Shown in pieces: positions 45,839 through 54,653 of a stretch of DNA of 64,000 bases. Each line of letters starts with the position of its first letter. The stretch's first letter is position 1. The position numbers and the translations under genes are program-made. The DNA is from Phormidium ambiguum IAM M-71 (GTDB lineage: Bacteria; Cyanobacteriota; Cyanobacteriia; Cyanobacteriales; Aerosakkonemataceae), in the NCBI RefSeq assembly GCF_001904725.1, contig NZ_MRCE01000001.1, positions 190,928 to 254,927 of the forward strand, given 5' to 3'. The notes beneath the pieces are model-generated. The model worked only from the letters and a program-made list of their open reading frames with translations. It was not told where the DNA came from and did no database searches.

Positions 45839-46258
45839 TTAAAGAGAGTTTGTTAATTCCTGAATCAACTGTGTAGGTGTTAGAATTCGAGGGGTTGAAA
45901 CTGGAAAATCTGCGGCATCGCGTGTGACGATCGAATCAAATTGATTCACTCTAGCAACACTGTATTGAATGGCATCTTCAAAATCTCTAAAATTGGCAGT
46001 AAGCGCCATTGAAATTGCATCTCGATCGACAGTAGCTATTTGACAAACAGAAGCCAATCTATTTAAAAAAGAGAGTGTCCAATCTCGACCCCTTTGTTTA
46101 CGAATAATATAATAAAGGTCGCTAAAAGTTGACGCTGAAACATAGCCTTCTAGTTGTCCAGCTTCAATGAATGAAAAAATGCGATCGCTGTCGTCGTAGA
46201 AAGGCTGTCGCTCAAAAGCTATATCTACAATTACATTAGTATCTAGTAAAATTTTCAA
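45839..46258 (-). CDS. vapC: PIN domain toxin, VapC family
   Basis: A 139-residue PIN-domain ribonuclease. The acidic metal-binding residues are in LLDTNVIVDI (start), DFEDAIQYSVA (middle) and DSIVTRDAADF (end), all intact. VapC toxins cut tRNA or rRNA when freed from antitoxin. The start overlaps the upstream antitoxin stop by 4 nt, the standard arrangement. Confidence 0.92.
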   Translation of the reverse strand: MKILLDTNVIVDIAFERQPFYDDSDRIFSFIEAGQLEGYVSASTFSDLYYIIRKQRGRDWTLSFLNRLASVCQIATVDRDAISMALTANFRDFEDAIQYSVARVNQFDSIVTRDAADFPVSTPRILTPTQLIQELTNSL

Positions 46259-46545
46259 AGGTTATGTTTCTCCTTCAAATATTCCCATTTAGCTTGTTCT
46301 GGATCAAAATCAGAAGGTACAGGGGGAGCATTTTCTAGCAAGTCTCTGAATGCTTTAGTTCTGTATTCTACCTTCTTTTTAGGTACTTCAGCTTCCACTT
46401 CTACTTTTGCCTCTGTAGCATTATCAATTTGCGTTACCGTTTGCAAAACAATTATTTCTACATCTCCTGGCGGAATTTTAACAGATTCCGTAACTGCTAA
46501 ATTACCTGCTTCATCAACTTTTCCTTTCAGTTTGTAAGCTTGCAT
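46255..46545 (-). CDS. Putative antitoxin partner of VapC
   Basis: A 96-residue protein with an N-terminal beta-rich half (MQAYKLKGKVDEAGNLAV, VKIPPGDVEIIVLQ), resembling small AbrB-like or DUF104-type antitoxins, and a Glu/Lys-rich linker ending in EQAKWEYLKEKHNL, a helix that would bind the toxin. It overlaps vapC by 4 nt. No other function is visible. Confidence 0.8.
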   Translation of the reverse strand: MQAYKLKGKVDEAGNLAVTESVKIPPGDVEIIVLQTVTQIDNATEAKVEVEAEVPKKKVEYRTKAFRDLLENAPPVPSDFDPEQAKWEYLKEKHNL

Positions 46546-46609
46546 AGTATTCTCCGATCGATATATTCATAGATTAACCTAAAAAAATAGTTGTGAGTAA
46601 CTTGATTTA

Positions 46610-46927
46610 TCAAATATTACGATCGCCTAATTTCGAGCCATCATCTTCCTCAGCTTCTCGTTCTAGAGCAGCAATAATTGTTCCTTGTAAATGGTGCTGT
46701 TTCTGATTTTTTATATAAGCGATCGCATCATTTAATTGCTTGCGTCTCAAAGAAAAGATACCATAGCCACGTTGCCAAGCAAATTTCGCTTCTGAAGTCA
46801 TTAAAAGCTGATTCATTTGATAGGAACTGCTACCTTTGTTGTTTTGAATAAAATCTGCGATCGAGAGATTGAGTGATTTACATTGGCATGATTTTATGGC
46901 GGTTTGGTAATGTTGAGCAAGTTGCAC
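46610..46927 (-). pseudogene. REP-associated tyrosine transposase (TnpA_REP) remnant
   Basis: A 105-residue C-terminal fragment of a Y1-type (IS200-like, REP-associated) transposase. KFAWQRGYGIFSLRRKQL and AIAYIKNQKQHH match the conserved end of the family, including the tyrosine of the Y-x-x-N-Q-x-x-H-H motif. The N-terminal half with the HUH metal motif is missing, so it cannot be active. Imperfect palindromic DNA beside it (46955-47010, GCCTGGAAATCAATTC) may be its former REP substrate. Confidence 0.72.
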
Positions 46928-47070
46928 TGAAATCCGCAGACACGGACGACATTCTTCAGACTCGCCTGGAAATCAATTCGTAGGTAAGATTGATTCGCAG
47001 ACGAGATGATTAATCCGCAAACACACCATAATAGAAATAGCTATTACCTATACCAATCAAAACTGTTAGT

Positions 47071-48039
47071 ATGCCAACGTATAAAGGAATCTCCAGCGAA
47101 GCTTTTCGTCATCCGCTCGATCGAGAAGCGGAAGAAACCCTCCGTAGTTTACCAGGTTTCGATCTGGTCGCTAGCAAATTTGTCGAATTTCTCTATGAAC
47201 GGCCCCAATTTGTTTATCATCTAGGTAACAGTATTCAAGTTGGGCCAAGGCAATATTCTAGCATTTATCAAATGTTTCGAGAGTGTGTCAGAGATTTGGA
47301 CATTTACCCGGAACCAGCTATATTTATTAGTCAATATCCTTTAGCTAATGCTTATGCGTTAGGTCAAGAACATCCTTCAATTGTACTTAATTCTGCACTC
47401 TTAGATTTAATGAGTGAAGCTGAAATTAAGTCAGTAATTGCTCATGAATTAGGACATATAAAATGCGGTCATACTATCTTAACCCAAATGGCACTTTGGG
47501 CAATTAGTACGGCTTCTTTTATTGGGGAAATGACTTTTGGTTTGGGTAATTTGATTAGTGGGGGATTAATTTTTGCTTTTTATGAGTGGAAAAGGCGATC
47601 GGAATTGTCAGCCGATCGCGCAGCTTTGTTATTAAGTGATGAATTGAATCCCGTTTTAATGTCAATGATGAAATTAGCTGGGGGTAGCTTAAAATATGGG
47701 AATGAATGTAGTCTACCGGAATTTATTCAGCAATCCCAGAGATACCAAAATTTAGATGAAGATGGACTGAATCAAGTTTATAAATTCTTACTTTATAATA
47801 ACCTCGCCCAAGGTGTTTTTCTCAGCCATCCTTTTTTAGTAGAACGGATTAGTCATTTACAACAATGGTCGGGATCTGAGGAGTATCGCCAAATTCGTAA
47901 CGGCAATTATCAAAAATCAGCCGCCGAAGGTGCTGTTGATATTAAAGCCGAAACACCAACCAATCAAGTTGATGATTTGCGCCGTCAAATAGAGGAATTG
48001 CAGAAAGAGATCGATCGCATTAAAAAGAAACCACAATAA
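47071..48039 (+). CDS. M48 family metallopeptidase
   Basis: A 322-residue zinc peptidase with the HEXXH site in VIAHELGHIKCGH and a third ligand region in RRSELSADRAALLL. Hydrophobic stretches after the active site (about 148-175) could associate with membrane, as in HtpX/Oma1 relatives. Substrates are unknown. A C-terminal coiled coil (about 290-318, DDLRRQIEELQKEIDRIKKK) suggests oligomerisation. The downstream MuiA-like gene is on the same strand 84 bp away. Confidence 0.9.
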   Translation: MPTYKGISSEAFRHPLDREAEETLRSLPGFDLVASKFVEFLYERPQFVYHLGNSIQVGPRQYSSIYQMFRECVRDLDIYPEPAIFISQYPLANAYALGQEHPSIVLNSALLDLMSEAEIKSVIAHELGHIKCGHTILTQMALWAISTASFIGEMTFGLGNLISGGLIFAFYEWKRRSELSADRAALLLSDELNPVLMSMMKLAGGSLKYGNECSLPEFIQQSQRYQNLDEDGLNQVYKFLLYNNLAQGVFLSHPFLVERISHLQQWSGSEEYRQIRNGNYQKSAAEGAVDIKAETPTNQVDDLRRQIEELQKEIDRIKKKPQ

Positions 48040-48123
48040 TCGGTAATAGGTAATGGGTAGTTGGTAATTGGAAAAGTGCTAATTGCCAACTATTTACAAC
48101 CAATAACAAATGATTCATGACTT

Positions 48124-49716
48124 ATGACAAATGACTGTAAAATTTGTGAAGTAACTGTTTATCACAACCAAGCATTAGTTACTCGACGGGGTAAGATTAG
48201 TTTAAACGGTGGACAGCAGGAAATTGCGATCGCCAATTTACCTCTAACAGTTCATGCTGATTCTGTAACTGCCAGATGTTTGAGTAATCCAGATGTACAA
48301 TTATTAGCAGTGCGTACAGAACGCATTTTTGCTAATGAATCTTTGCAGCAAAGAACTAATCAAATTTTAGGAAAAATTCGTCAATTAGAAGAACAAAAAC
48401 GCCAATTAGAAGATCAAATAAATTCAGTTCAATTACAACAAGCTTTCATTCAAAGTTTTAGTGAAAAATCTGTAGATAGATTCACTAGTAATTTAAATTC
48501 CGAATCGCTTAATCTTACCGAAGTTCAAGAATTACTTGATTTTCTCGGAAAATCCTACCAAAATTATGCTCAAAGTATTACTGAACATGAAAAACATCTA
48601 ATAGAAATCGACAAACGCTTAGAAGTATTATATCAACAACTAAAGCAAATCCAACAACCTGTTTATAAACAAATTCAAAGCAGCGTTAGCATTTTCATAA
48701 TCTTAGAATCAACTTTACCTGGAGATTGCGAATTAGAAATTAATTATCTAGTTAGTCAGGTTGATTGGACACCATTTTATGACTTACGAAATAGTAATAT
48801 AACTAAGCATATTAATCTTAATTACTTGGCAGAAATTAAGCAAAAAACCGGGGAAAATTGGACAGATGTTAATCTTAATATCTCAACAGCTAAACCAAAT
48901 TTAGCTACTCAAACACTAAAATTAGAACCTTGGTATATTACTGGTAGAAAACTTCCATCTTGTTCTCCCAACAATAGGCAAAGTCAGGATGATTTTGCTG
49001 AGCTAGAAGCTTTGTTGGCTGAAGAAAACGATCCAGCTAAAAAAACAGACCTAGTGCAGGTACAAAAACTAGTTGAGCAACCGAATAATTTTCCAGGCAT
49101 AGTTACCTTTAAACTAGATAAAAACTATACTATTCTCTCTGATGGTACGCCTCATAAAGTTACTGTTTTCAATAAAGATTTGCCTTGTCATACAGAATAT
49201 GTTGCTATCCTTAGACAAATGAGTTTTGCTTATTTGGAAGCGACTGTTACTAACAACACAAATGGTGTGACTTTGTTACCAGGAAAAGCCAATATTTTTT
49301 TTGATAATGCTTTGATTGGAACTACTGAGTTAGAAAAGATTGCACCAGGAGAAGAATTTAAATTAAATTTGGGGACCGATCGAGATTTGAAAATTGAGCA
49401 AAATTTAGTAGAACGAGATATAGAAATTATTGGTAATTATCGCCGCACTACATTTGCTTATAAAGTGACAGTTCTGAATTTGAAAGCAGAAAAAGTTAAA
49501 CTGAAATTGATTGTCCAATTACCTGTTAGTCGTGATGAGAAAGTAAAAGTTCGTTTGACTAATATAAACCCAGAAACTCATTTAGGAAAAATGGGAGAAT
49601 TAGAATGGTTATTCAATTTAAGAGCAAAGGGAAAACGGCAATTTAAGCGAGAGGTTTATTATCAATTTACGATCGAGCATCCTACTGAAATTACGGTGGA
49701 AAGTTTAGATATTTAG
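48124..49716 (+). CDS. MuiA-like protein (DUF4139/DUF4140)
   Basis: A 530-residue protein of the mucoidy-inhibitor MuiA family. The N-terminal DUF4140 has VTVYHNQALVTRRGKISL, a coiled coil spans about 76-180, and the DUF4139 beta-sandwich (about 200-525) has INYLVSQVDWTPFYDLR and FNLRAKGKRQFKREVYYQF. The biochemical role is unknown in the family. No signal peptide is seen. The ATG falls inside a GACAAATGAC spacer-repeat unit, so the repeat supplies the start codon. Confidence 0.88.
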   Translation: MTNDCKICEVTVYHNQALVTRRGKISLNGGQQEIAIANLPLTVHADSVTARCLSNPDVQLLAVRTERIFANESLQQRTNQILGKIRQLEEQKRQLEDQINSVQLQQAFIQSFSEKSVDRFTSNLNSESLNLTEVQELLDFLGKSYQNYAQSITEHEKHLIEIDKRLEVLYQQLKQIQQPVYKQIQSSVSIFIILESTLPGDCELEINYLVSQVDWTPFYDLRNSNITKHINLNYLAEIKQKTGENWTDVNLNISTAKPNLATQTLKLEPWYITGRKLPSCSPNNRQSQDDFAELEALLAEENDPAKKTDLVQVQKLVEQPNNFPGIVTFKLDKNYTILSDGTPHKVTVFNKDLPCHTEYVAILRQMSFAYLEATVTNNTNGVTLLPGKANIFFDNALIGTTELEKIAPGEEFKLNLGTDRDLKIEQNLVERDIEIIGNYRRTTFAYKVTVLNLKAEKVKLKLIVQLPVSRDEKVKVRLTNINPETHLGKMGELEWLFNLRAKGKRQFKREVYYQFTIEHPTEITVESLDI

Positions 49717-49725
49717 TGATTGTAA

Positions 49726-49769
49726 GATTATACCCCTGGAAACTGCGATCGGTTTCCAGGGGTATAATC
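49726..49769. terminator. Perfect 18-bp hairpin between convergent genes
   Basis: GATTATACCCCTGGAAAC (49726-49743) pairs exactly with 49752-49769 around an 8-nt loop containing GCGATCG. It lies between the MuiA-like gene (rightward) and the EF-G-like gene (leftward) and has A/T-rich flanks, fitting a bidirectional intrinsic terminator. Confidence 0.75.
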
Positions 49770-49809
49770 ATAAAAATTCTTGGGTTTTGCCCGATATTTC
49801 TAAATTTAA

Positions 49810-49838
49810 ACCGCAGATAAACGCAGATAAACGCAGAT
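49810..49838. repeat. ACGCAGATAA tandem repeat
   Basis: Three adjacent copies of a CGCAGATAAA unit (beginning ACCGCAGATAAACGCAG) lie just beyond the stop of the EF-G-like gene. This is a common dispersed cyanobacterial spacer repeat. Confidence 0.75.
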
Positions 49839-49860
49839 GAATATCGGACTTTACTAGAAA

Positions 49861-51909
49861 TTATTTGCCGTTACCATTCCCGTTCCCATTAGTTGCGACA
49901 ACTTTTTCGGCAACTTTATCAGGGACTTCTTGCAAATGGTCATATTTCCAATCAAAGAAACCTACACCCATTGTGAGACTGCGTAACTCAATAATAAAGT
50001 CACGCATTTCCGCTTGTGGTAAATAAGCAGAAATTTTATCCCAACCTTTCCAACCATCTTTCGCTTCGTAACCTAACACTTGTCCCCGTCGTCCGGTGAG
50101 CAATTGCATAGCTTTGGAAGTAAAATCTTTGGGGGTGGAAATTTCAATTGCAGCGATCGGTTCTAATAGAATTGGTTGACATTGAGGTAGTCCTTCTTGC
50201 ATCGCTAAACGTGCAGCTTGCTTAAAGGCTTGTTCTGAACTATCTACCGTGTGATAAGAACCATTAATTAGCGTTACCGCCACATCAACTACTGGGAAAC
50301 CTAATGGCCCATGCGCCAAAAATTCTCGCACACCTGTTTCCACACCAGGGATATATTGCCGGGGAACTACTCCACCAACAATCTTTTCATCAAAGTTGAA
50401 ACCTTCGCCTCGATTCAAAGGTTTAATATCCAAGTAAACATCGCCAAATTGTCCATGTCCGCCGCTTTGGTGTTTGTAGCGTCCATGTACCGAATTGGCA
50501 GGTTTGCGGATGGTTTCTTTGTAGGGAACTTGCGGTAAATGTGTCGCCATTGGCAAATTATACTTGCGACGCAGACGGTCTAAAGCTATTTGCAAGTGAA
50601 TATCACCTTGTCCCCAGAGAATGACTTCGCGGGTGTCGCCGTGTTGTTCCCAAGCTAAAGAAGGGTCTTCTTCAGTTAATTTGGCAAAAGCTGTACTGAT
50701 TTTTACTTCGTCGTTGCGTTTTTCTGCTGTTACGGCTAAAGCATAAACCGGAGTTAATTGTTCCGCTTTGGGTAACTCTAACTCCGGTTTTCCACTGTTA
50801 TTTGAGAGGGTATCGCCAGTTTTTATGCCCTCTAACCTGCCTACAGCAACAATTTCTCCAGCTTTAGCTTCTTGGACTCCGGTTTGTTGTTGACCTGTGA
50901 GACGATATAAGCCGCCTGCACGCACGCCGTTGAGGGTTGCGCCGTCTGTAAGAACACCTTGCCAAACTCTGACTAAGGAAAGTTTGCCACCTTGGGGAGT
51001 GAAGTAAGTTTTCAGTACTTGAGCTAGAAGTGCATCGCCTTTGACGGAAATGTTGCGCCGTTCTTTGATGCTGTTTGGTTCGGGGGCTTCGCGCAAGAGG
51101 GCTTCTAGTAAGGGTCGCACGCCAAAGTCTTTTTCGGCAACTCCTAAGAATACTGGCACAATTAAGTCTGCGCCTAGTTCCATTTTCAGGTCAGCGACTA
51201 TTTCTTCTTGGGGTGGTTCAATTTCTTCGAGGAGTTCTTCGAGTAGGTGATCGTCGAAGTTGGCTAACTCTTCTAACATTTCTGCCCGGGCAGCGTGTTC
51301 CTGTTCTTTGAGTTGTGTGGGGAACGGTACGGGGTCAGCTGGGGCTCCGGGATGGTAGTGATAAGCTTGTTCTGTTACGAGGTCGATGAAACCGATCAGT
51401 TCTTCTCCTTGACCGATCGGATATTGATGCGGAACTAAGGGACGGCTAGAAACGGTTTTCAGGGCGTGCAGTACGTCCATGAAGTTGTTGTTCGCCCGAT
51501 CCATTTTGTTGATGAATACTAGGTGAGGAATTTCCCAGTCGTCGAGGAATTTGAACAGGGGGGCAAGGGTGAGGACGCGATCGCACACTGGTTCACAAAC
51601 TACTACTGCTGCGTCTACACCAATTAAAGCGTTATAAGTTTCTTGGGCAAATTCTACGGAACCCGGACAATCTAAAAATGTAAAGTTGATGTCTTCGTAT
51701 TGGGTGTTTGCTACTGATACTTCGACGCTCATTTGGCGATCGCGTGCTTCAGCAGAACTATCTCCCACTGTATTTTTATCTTTGATACTGCCTTTGCGCG
51801 AAATCGCACCTGTTACAAATAATAAACTTTCTAGCAAGCTAGTTTTACCGCTTAAATAAGGGCCTACGATCGCAACATTCCGGCAGTTGGAAACAACTTT
51901 TTCGTTCAT
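49861..51909 (-). CDS. Elongation factor G-like protein
   Basis: A 682-residue translational GTPase related to EF-G but distinct from the canonical factor. The G domain has G1 GPYLSGKTSLLE, G3 DCPG and G4 NKMD. Domains II-V follow, with the EF-G2-like segment GRYKHQSGGHGQFGDV. The C-terminus ends in a Gly/Asn run (NGNGNGNGK). Such EF-G-like proteins are frequent in cyanobacteria, with unclear ribosomal roles. An AAGGAGGA site lies just before the ATG, so it is probably well translated. Confidence 0.9.
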   Translation of the reverse strand: MNEKVVSNCRNVAIVGPYLSGKTSLLESLLFVTGAISRKGSIKDKNTVGDSSAEARDRQMSVEVSVANTQYEDINFTFLDCPGSVEFAQETYNALIGVDAAVVVCEPVCDRVLTLAPLFKFLDDWEIPHLVFINKMDRANNNFMDVLHALKTVSSRPLVPHQYPIGQGEELIGFIDLVTEQAYHYHPGAPADPVPFPTQLKEQEHAARAEMLEELANFDDHLLEELLEEIEPPQEEIVADLKMELGADLIVPVFLGVAEKDFGVRPLLEALLREAPEPNSIKERRNISVKGDALLAQVLKTYFTPQGGKLSLVRVWQGVLTDGATLNGVRAGGLYRLTGQQQTGVQEAKAGEIVAVGRLEGIKTGDTLSNNSGKPELELPKAEQLTPVYALAVTAEKRNDEVKISTAFAKLTEEDPSLAWEQHGDTREVILWGQGDIHLQIALDRLRRKYNLPMATHLPQVPYKETIRKPANSVHGRYKHQSGGHGQFGDVYLDIKPLNRGEGFNFDEKIVGGVVPRQYIPGVETGVREFLAHGPLGFPVVDVAVTLINGSYHTVDSSEQAFKQAARLAMQEGLPQCQPILLEPIAAIEISTPKDFTSKAMQLLTGRRGQVLGYEAKDGWKGWDKISAYLPQAEMRDFIIELRSLTMGVGFFDWKYDHLQEVPDKVAEKVVATNGNGNGNGK

Positions 51910-52237
51910 AAATCCTCCTTTACGACTGCCTTTATGATTTTGATCCCCATAGCAGTCGTGTTTACTAAGGTTTGCAATTGCTTGGTTGTCTTTTAGTTTT
52001 AGACTTAGCCAAAATCGAAAGAAAATCTAAAAATTGTTTTGCTGAGTTGACCTGAATTAATTTACCTATACTGTTGAAGTTACATCGAATTTCATCGGAG
52101 TTAACCTCTATTTAACAGACTGTCACAAAAAGCTAGTTTTGCTTTATATTTAGGTTTAACAAATATGAATTTTTGAAAATTTTTAGTTGCAATGCCTTAA
52201 AGGGATCGGGGAAGATTGTTCTTAGGAGGGGGAAAGG
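51910..52237. other. Intergenic region between divergent genes
   Basis: About 330 bp between the leftward EF-G-like gene and the rightward TPR gene. It must contain both promoters. It is AT-rich with no coding sequence or notable palindrome. An AGGAGGGGG ribosome-binding site lies at its right end. Confidence 0.5.
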
Positions 52238-53179
52238 TTGAGTCTGAAAAGCTTTTTTTATTTAACCGCAAAGGACGCAAAGAGCGCGAAGAAGAGAGGA
52301 AGAAGTTTAGGTTTTTTGTTGAGCTTGATGTTATTGGGAGGGTTTATACAGCCTGGGTTCGGTGTGGAGAGACTTAAGCAAGGGAAAACTCAAGATTCTT
52401 TGGTTTGGTTTAATCGGGGGATAGAATTTTTAAGTCAAGGAAGGTTGGAAAAAGCGATCGCGGCTTTTCAAAAGGCTACTGAAATTGACCCAAAGTTAGC
52501 TTCGGCTCATTACAATTTGGGGTTAGCTTTACGGCAAGTTAATCAGTTACAAGCGGCGGCGGATGCTTTTTACCAAGCAACTATTGCTAACCCGAAATTT
52601 GCTTTGGCTTATGCTAATTTGGGGGCTGCTCTTTTGGAAGGTAATAATTTTAGACAAGCTAGAGATTATTTGGAAAAAGCGATCGAGCTTGAGCCTAAAT
52701 TAGCGATCGCTCATTATAATTTAGGTTTAGTTTGGTATAAACAGGGTAATTGGCAAAGAGCGATCGATTCTTTTCAACAAGCTATTAAATCTAATCCTAG
52801 CGTCGCCGAACCAGTTTATCATTTGGGATTAGTTTATCAACAGCAAGGTAAATTAGAAAGTGCCAAAGACGCTTTTCAACGCGCAATTAATATTAAACCT
52901 AACTACGCAGAGGCACATTACAATCTCGGTGTTGTCCTATTTGAACAAGATAATTTATCAGCTGCTTTAATCGCTTTTCAAAAATCTGCGGCTGCCAATT
53001 CTAATTATGCTAACGCATACTATGGCGCAGGTTTAGTTCTTTTACGTTTGGGAGAATATCAAAACGCCCACAAGGTATTAAAATCTGCTCTCTCTCTTTA
53101 CCAAGCACAAAATAATACCCTATGGGCTAATAAAACTGAAATTTTGTTACAACAGGCAGGAAAGGGGACTGGGGACTAA
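52238..53179 (+). CDS. Tetratricopeptide repeat protein
   Basis: A 313-residue protein with seven or so consecutive TPR units from about residue 48 (SLVWFNRGIEFLSQGRLEKAI, then repeats of A-x-A-x-Y-N-L-G) and a hydrophobic segment at about 25-40 that may be a signal peptide or anchor. It probably acts as a scaffold outside the cytoplasm. The TTG start is supported by AGGAGGGGG eight bases upstream. Residues 8-18 (LTAKDAKSAKK) are the translation of a dispersed repeat, giving an unusual N-terminus. A later start at MLLGG is possible but would remove most of the hydrophobic segment. Confidence 0.82.
   Translation: MSLKSFFYLTAKDAKSAKKRGRSLGFLLSLMLLGGFIQPGFGVERLKQGKTQDSLVWFNRGIEFLSQGRLEKAIAAFQKATEIDPKLASAHYNLGLALRQVNQLQAAADAFYQATIANPKFALAYANLGAALLEGNNFRQARDYLEKAIELEPKLAIAHYNLGLVWYKQGNWQRAIDSFQQAIKSNPSVAEPVYHLGLVYQQQGKLESAKDAFQRAINIKPNYAEAHYNLGVVLFEQDNLSAALIAFQKSAAANSNYANAYYGAGLVLLRLGEYQNAHKVLKSALSLYQAQNNTLWANKTEILLQQAGKGTGD
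52263..52291. repeat. Dispersed repeat inside the TPR coding region
   Basis: AACCGCAAAGGACGCAAAGAGCGCGAAG is the cyanobacterial CGCAAAGNACGCAAAGAGCGC repeat family, normally in spacers. Here it encodes residues TAKDAKSAKK near the TPR protein N-terminus, in frame. Confidence 0.8.
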
Positions 53180-53228
53180 GAAATTTTAGATTTTATATCC
53201 CTTCCACTCCCCATTTCCCTGGCGATAA

Positions 53229-54524
53229 TTACTGAGAAGAAGCGGAAGTTGGACGAGTATTTCCGTTACGTTTGGCGATTTGTTGTTGCAAAATTTCAAC
53301 TGCTTTTGCATATTGAGGATCTTGCAAAGTACCAATTTCGTCACGGTTTTTCACCAATCTTTGCTTTTGTGCGTCGCTGAGTTCTATAACAATATTGGGC
53401 GCAATACCAGCGTGATTAATGTCTCTACCGTTAGGGGTGAAGTACTTAGCGATCGTTACTGCTAATCCCGATCCATCTCCCAAGGGTCTTACTGATTGTA
53501 CTAAACCTTTACCAAAAGTTTTTGTACCGACTAAAACGGCGCGATTATTGTCTTGCAGTGCGCCGGAGAGAATTTCGCTAGCACTAGCAGATCCACCATC
53601 AACCAAAATTACTAATGGTTTATCTGTTAACTGACGATGGTTTGCTTTTTGCCGTTCGCTTTCGCCTTGACGATCGACAGTAGAAACGATCGAACCTTCT
53701 TTTAAGAACATCCGAGCAATATCAATACTCGCGTAAAGCAATCCCCCTGGATTGGAACGCAGATCCAAAATATAACCAGCAACACCTTGTTTTTCTAAAG
53801 CTTGAATAGCTTGGCGCATTTCTGGCGCAGCATTAGCACTAAACTGATTCAAACGAATATAACCTAAATTCCCTTGTACTTCCTGACGAGCATTAAAACG
53901 TACTGGGTGAATTTCGATGCGTTCCCGTTTAAGTTTAAAGATTTTCTCTTGGTTATTCCGCTTAATAGTCAGGCTAACTTCTGAATCTACTGGCCCACGA
54001 ATTAAATTTACTACGTCATTGACGTTCATTCCAGTAGTGCTCTTCCCATCAATTTTGGTAATTTCATCTTTGGCAAGTACTCCAGCTTTCGCTGCGGGTG
54101 TACCTTCAATGGGAGAAATTACCACAATTTTCTTGGTATCTTCATCCTGAGTTAACTGGATACCTACACCTGTCAGTTCCCCAGAGGTATCGATTTGCAT
54201 ACTCTTAAACTCTTGGGGGTCCATAAACCGGGTGTAGGGATCGTCCAGCTTTTTGAGCATTTCCCGGATTGCTTTGTAAGCATCTTCTTTTGTAGCGTAA
54301 TTCCGGCTCAGGTATTGCTTACGGATTGCTTGCCAATCTACTTGGTTAAAAGTGCCATCTACATAATTGCGATCGACAATTTGCCAGACTTCATCGACAA
54401 GCTCTTTCGGACTCTCTCTGAAAAACGCCTGACTGGAAAGATGAATACCAGCGCCTGTGACAGCAACAGTCGTTAATACGGCAGCTGTCGCACTTACAAC
54501 GAGACTTTTTCTTGTTATTGTCAT
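53229..54524 (-). CDS. Carboxyl-terminal processing protease, S41A
   Basis: A 431-residue S41A peptidase with an N-terminal signal segment (about 8-30), a PDZ domain (about 100-180, GELTGVGIQL and AKAGVLAKDEITKIDG) and the Ser-Lys catalytic pair in GGSASASEIL and TFGKGLVQS. Cyanobacterial relatives are CtpA, which matures the D1 protein of photosystem II, and CtpB/CtpC; I cannot tell which. ATG 54524 (MTITRKS) starts a proper signal peptide; an in-frame start 17 codons upstream is less likely. Confidence 0.92.
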   Translation of the reverse strand: MTITRKSLVVSATAAVLTTVAVTGAGIHLSSQAFFRESPKELVDEVWQIVDRNYVDGTFNQVDWQAIRKQYLSRNYATKEDAYKAIREMLKKLDDPYTRFMDPQEFKSMQIDTSGELTGVGIQLTQDEDTKKIVVISPIEGTPAAKAGVLAKDEITKIDGKSTTGMNVNDVVNLIRGPVDSEVSLTIKRNNQEKIFKLKRERIEIHPVRFNARQEVQGNLGYIRLNQFSANAAPEMRQAIQALEKQGVAGYILDLRSNPGGLLYASIDIARMFLKEGSIVSTVDRQGESERQKANHRQLTDKPLVILVDGGSASASEILSGALQDNNRAVLVGTKTFGKGLVQSVRPLGDGSGLAVTIAKYFTPNGRDINHAGIAPNIVIELSDAQKQRLVKNRDEIGTLQDPQYAKAVEILQQQIAKRNGNTRPTSASSQ

Positions 54525-54653
54525 ACTGTTCTTACTGAGCCGGAGGGAAAAAACTGTTCTGCAAATTAAGCCCAATCTAGCACAGGCTTTTGAAGTAAAA
54601 GTTCAGTGCTTATGACTATTTTGCTAATGGCATATTGACTCGTCATACGGTGA

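Noticed and set aside
53280..54476. Several plus-strand open frames of 60-90 codons opposite the S41 protease gene
   Set aside because: All are antisense to a clear protease coding sequence, lack ribosome-binding sites and have no recognisable features.
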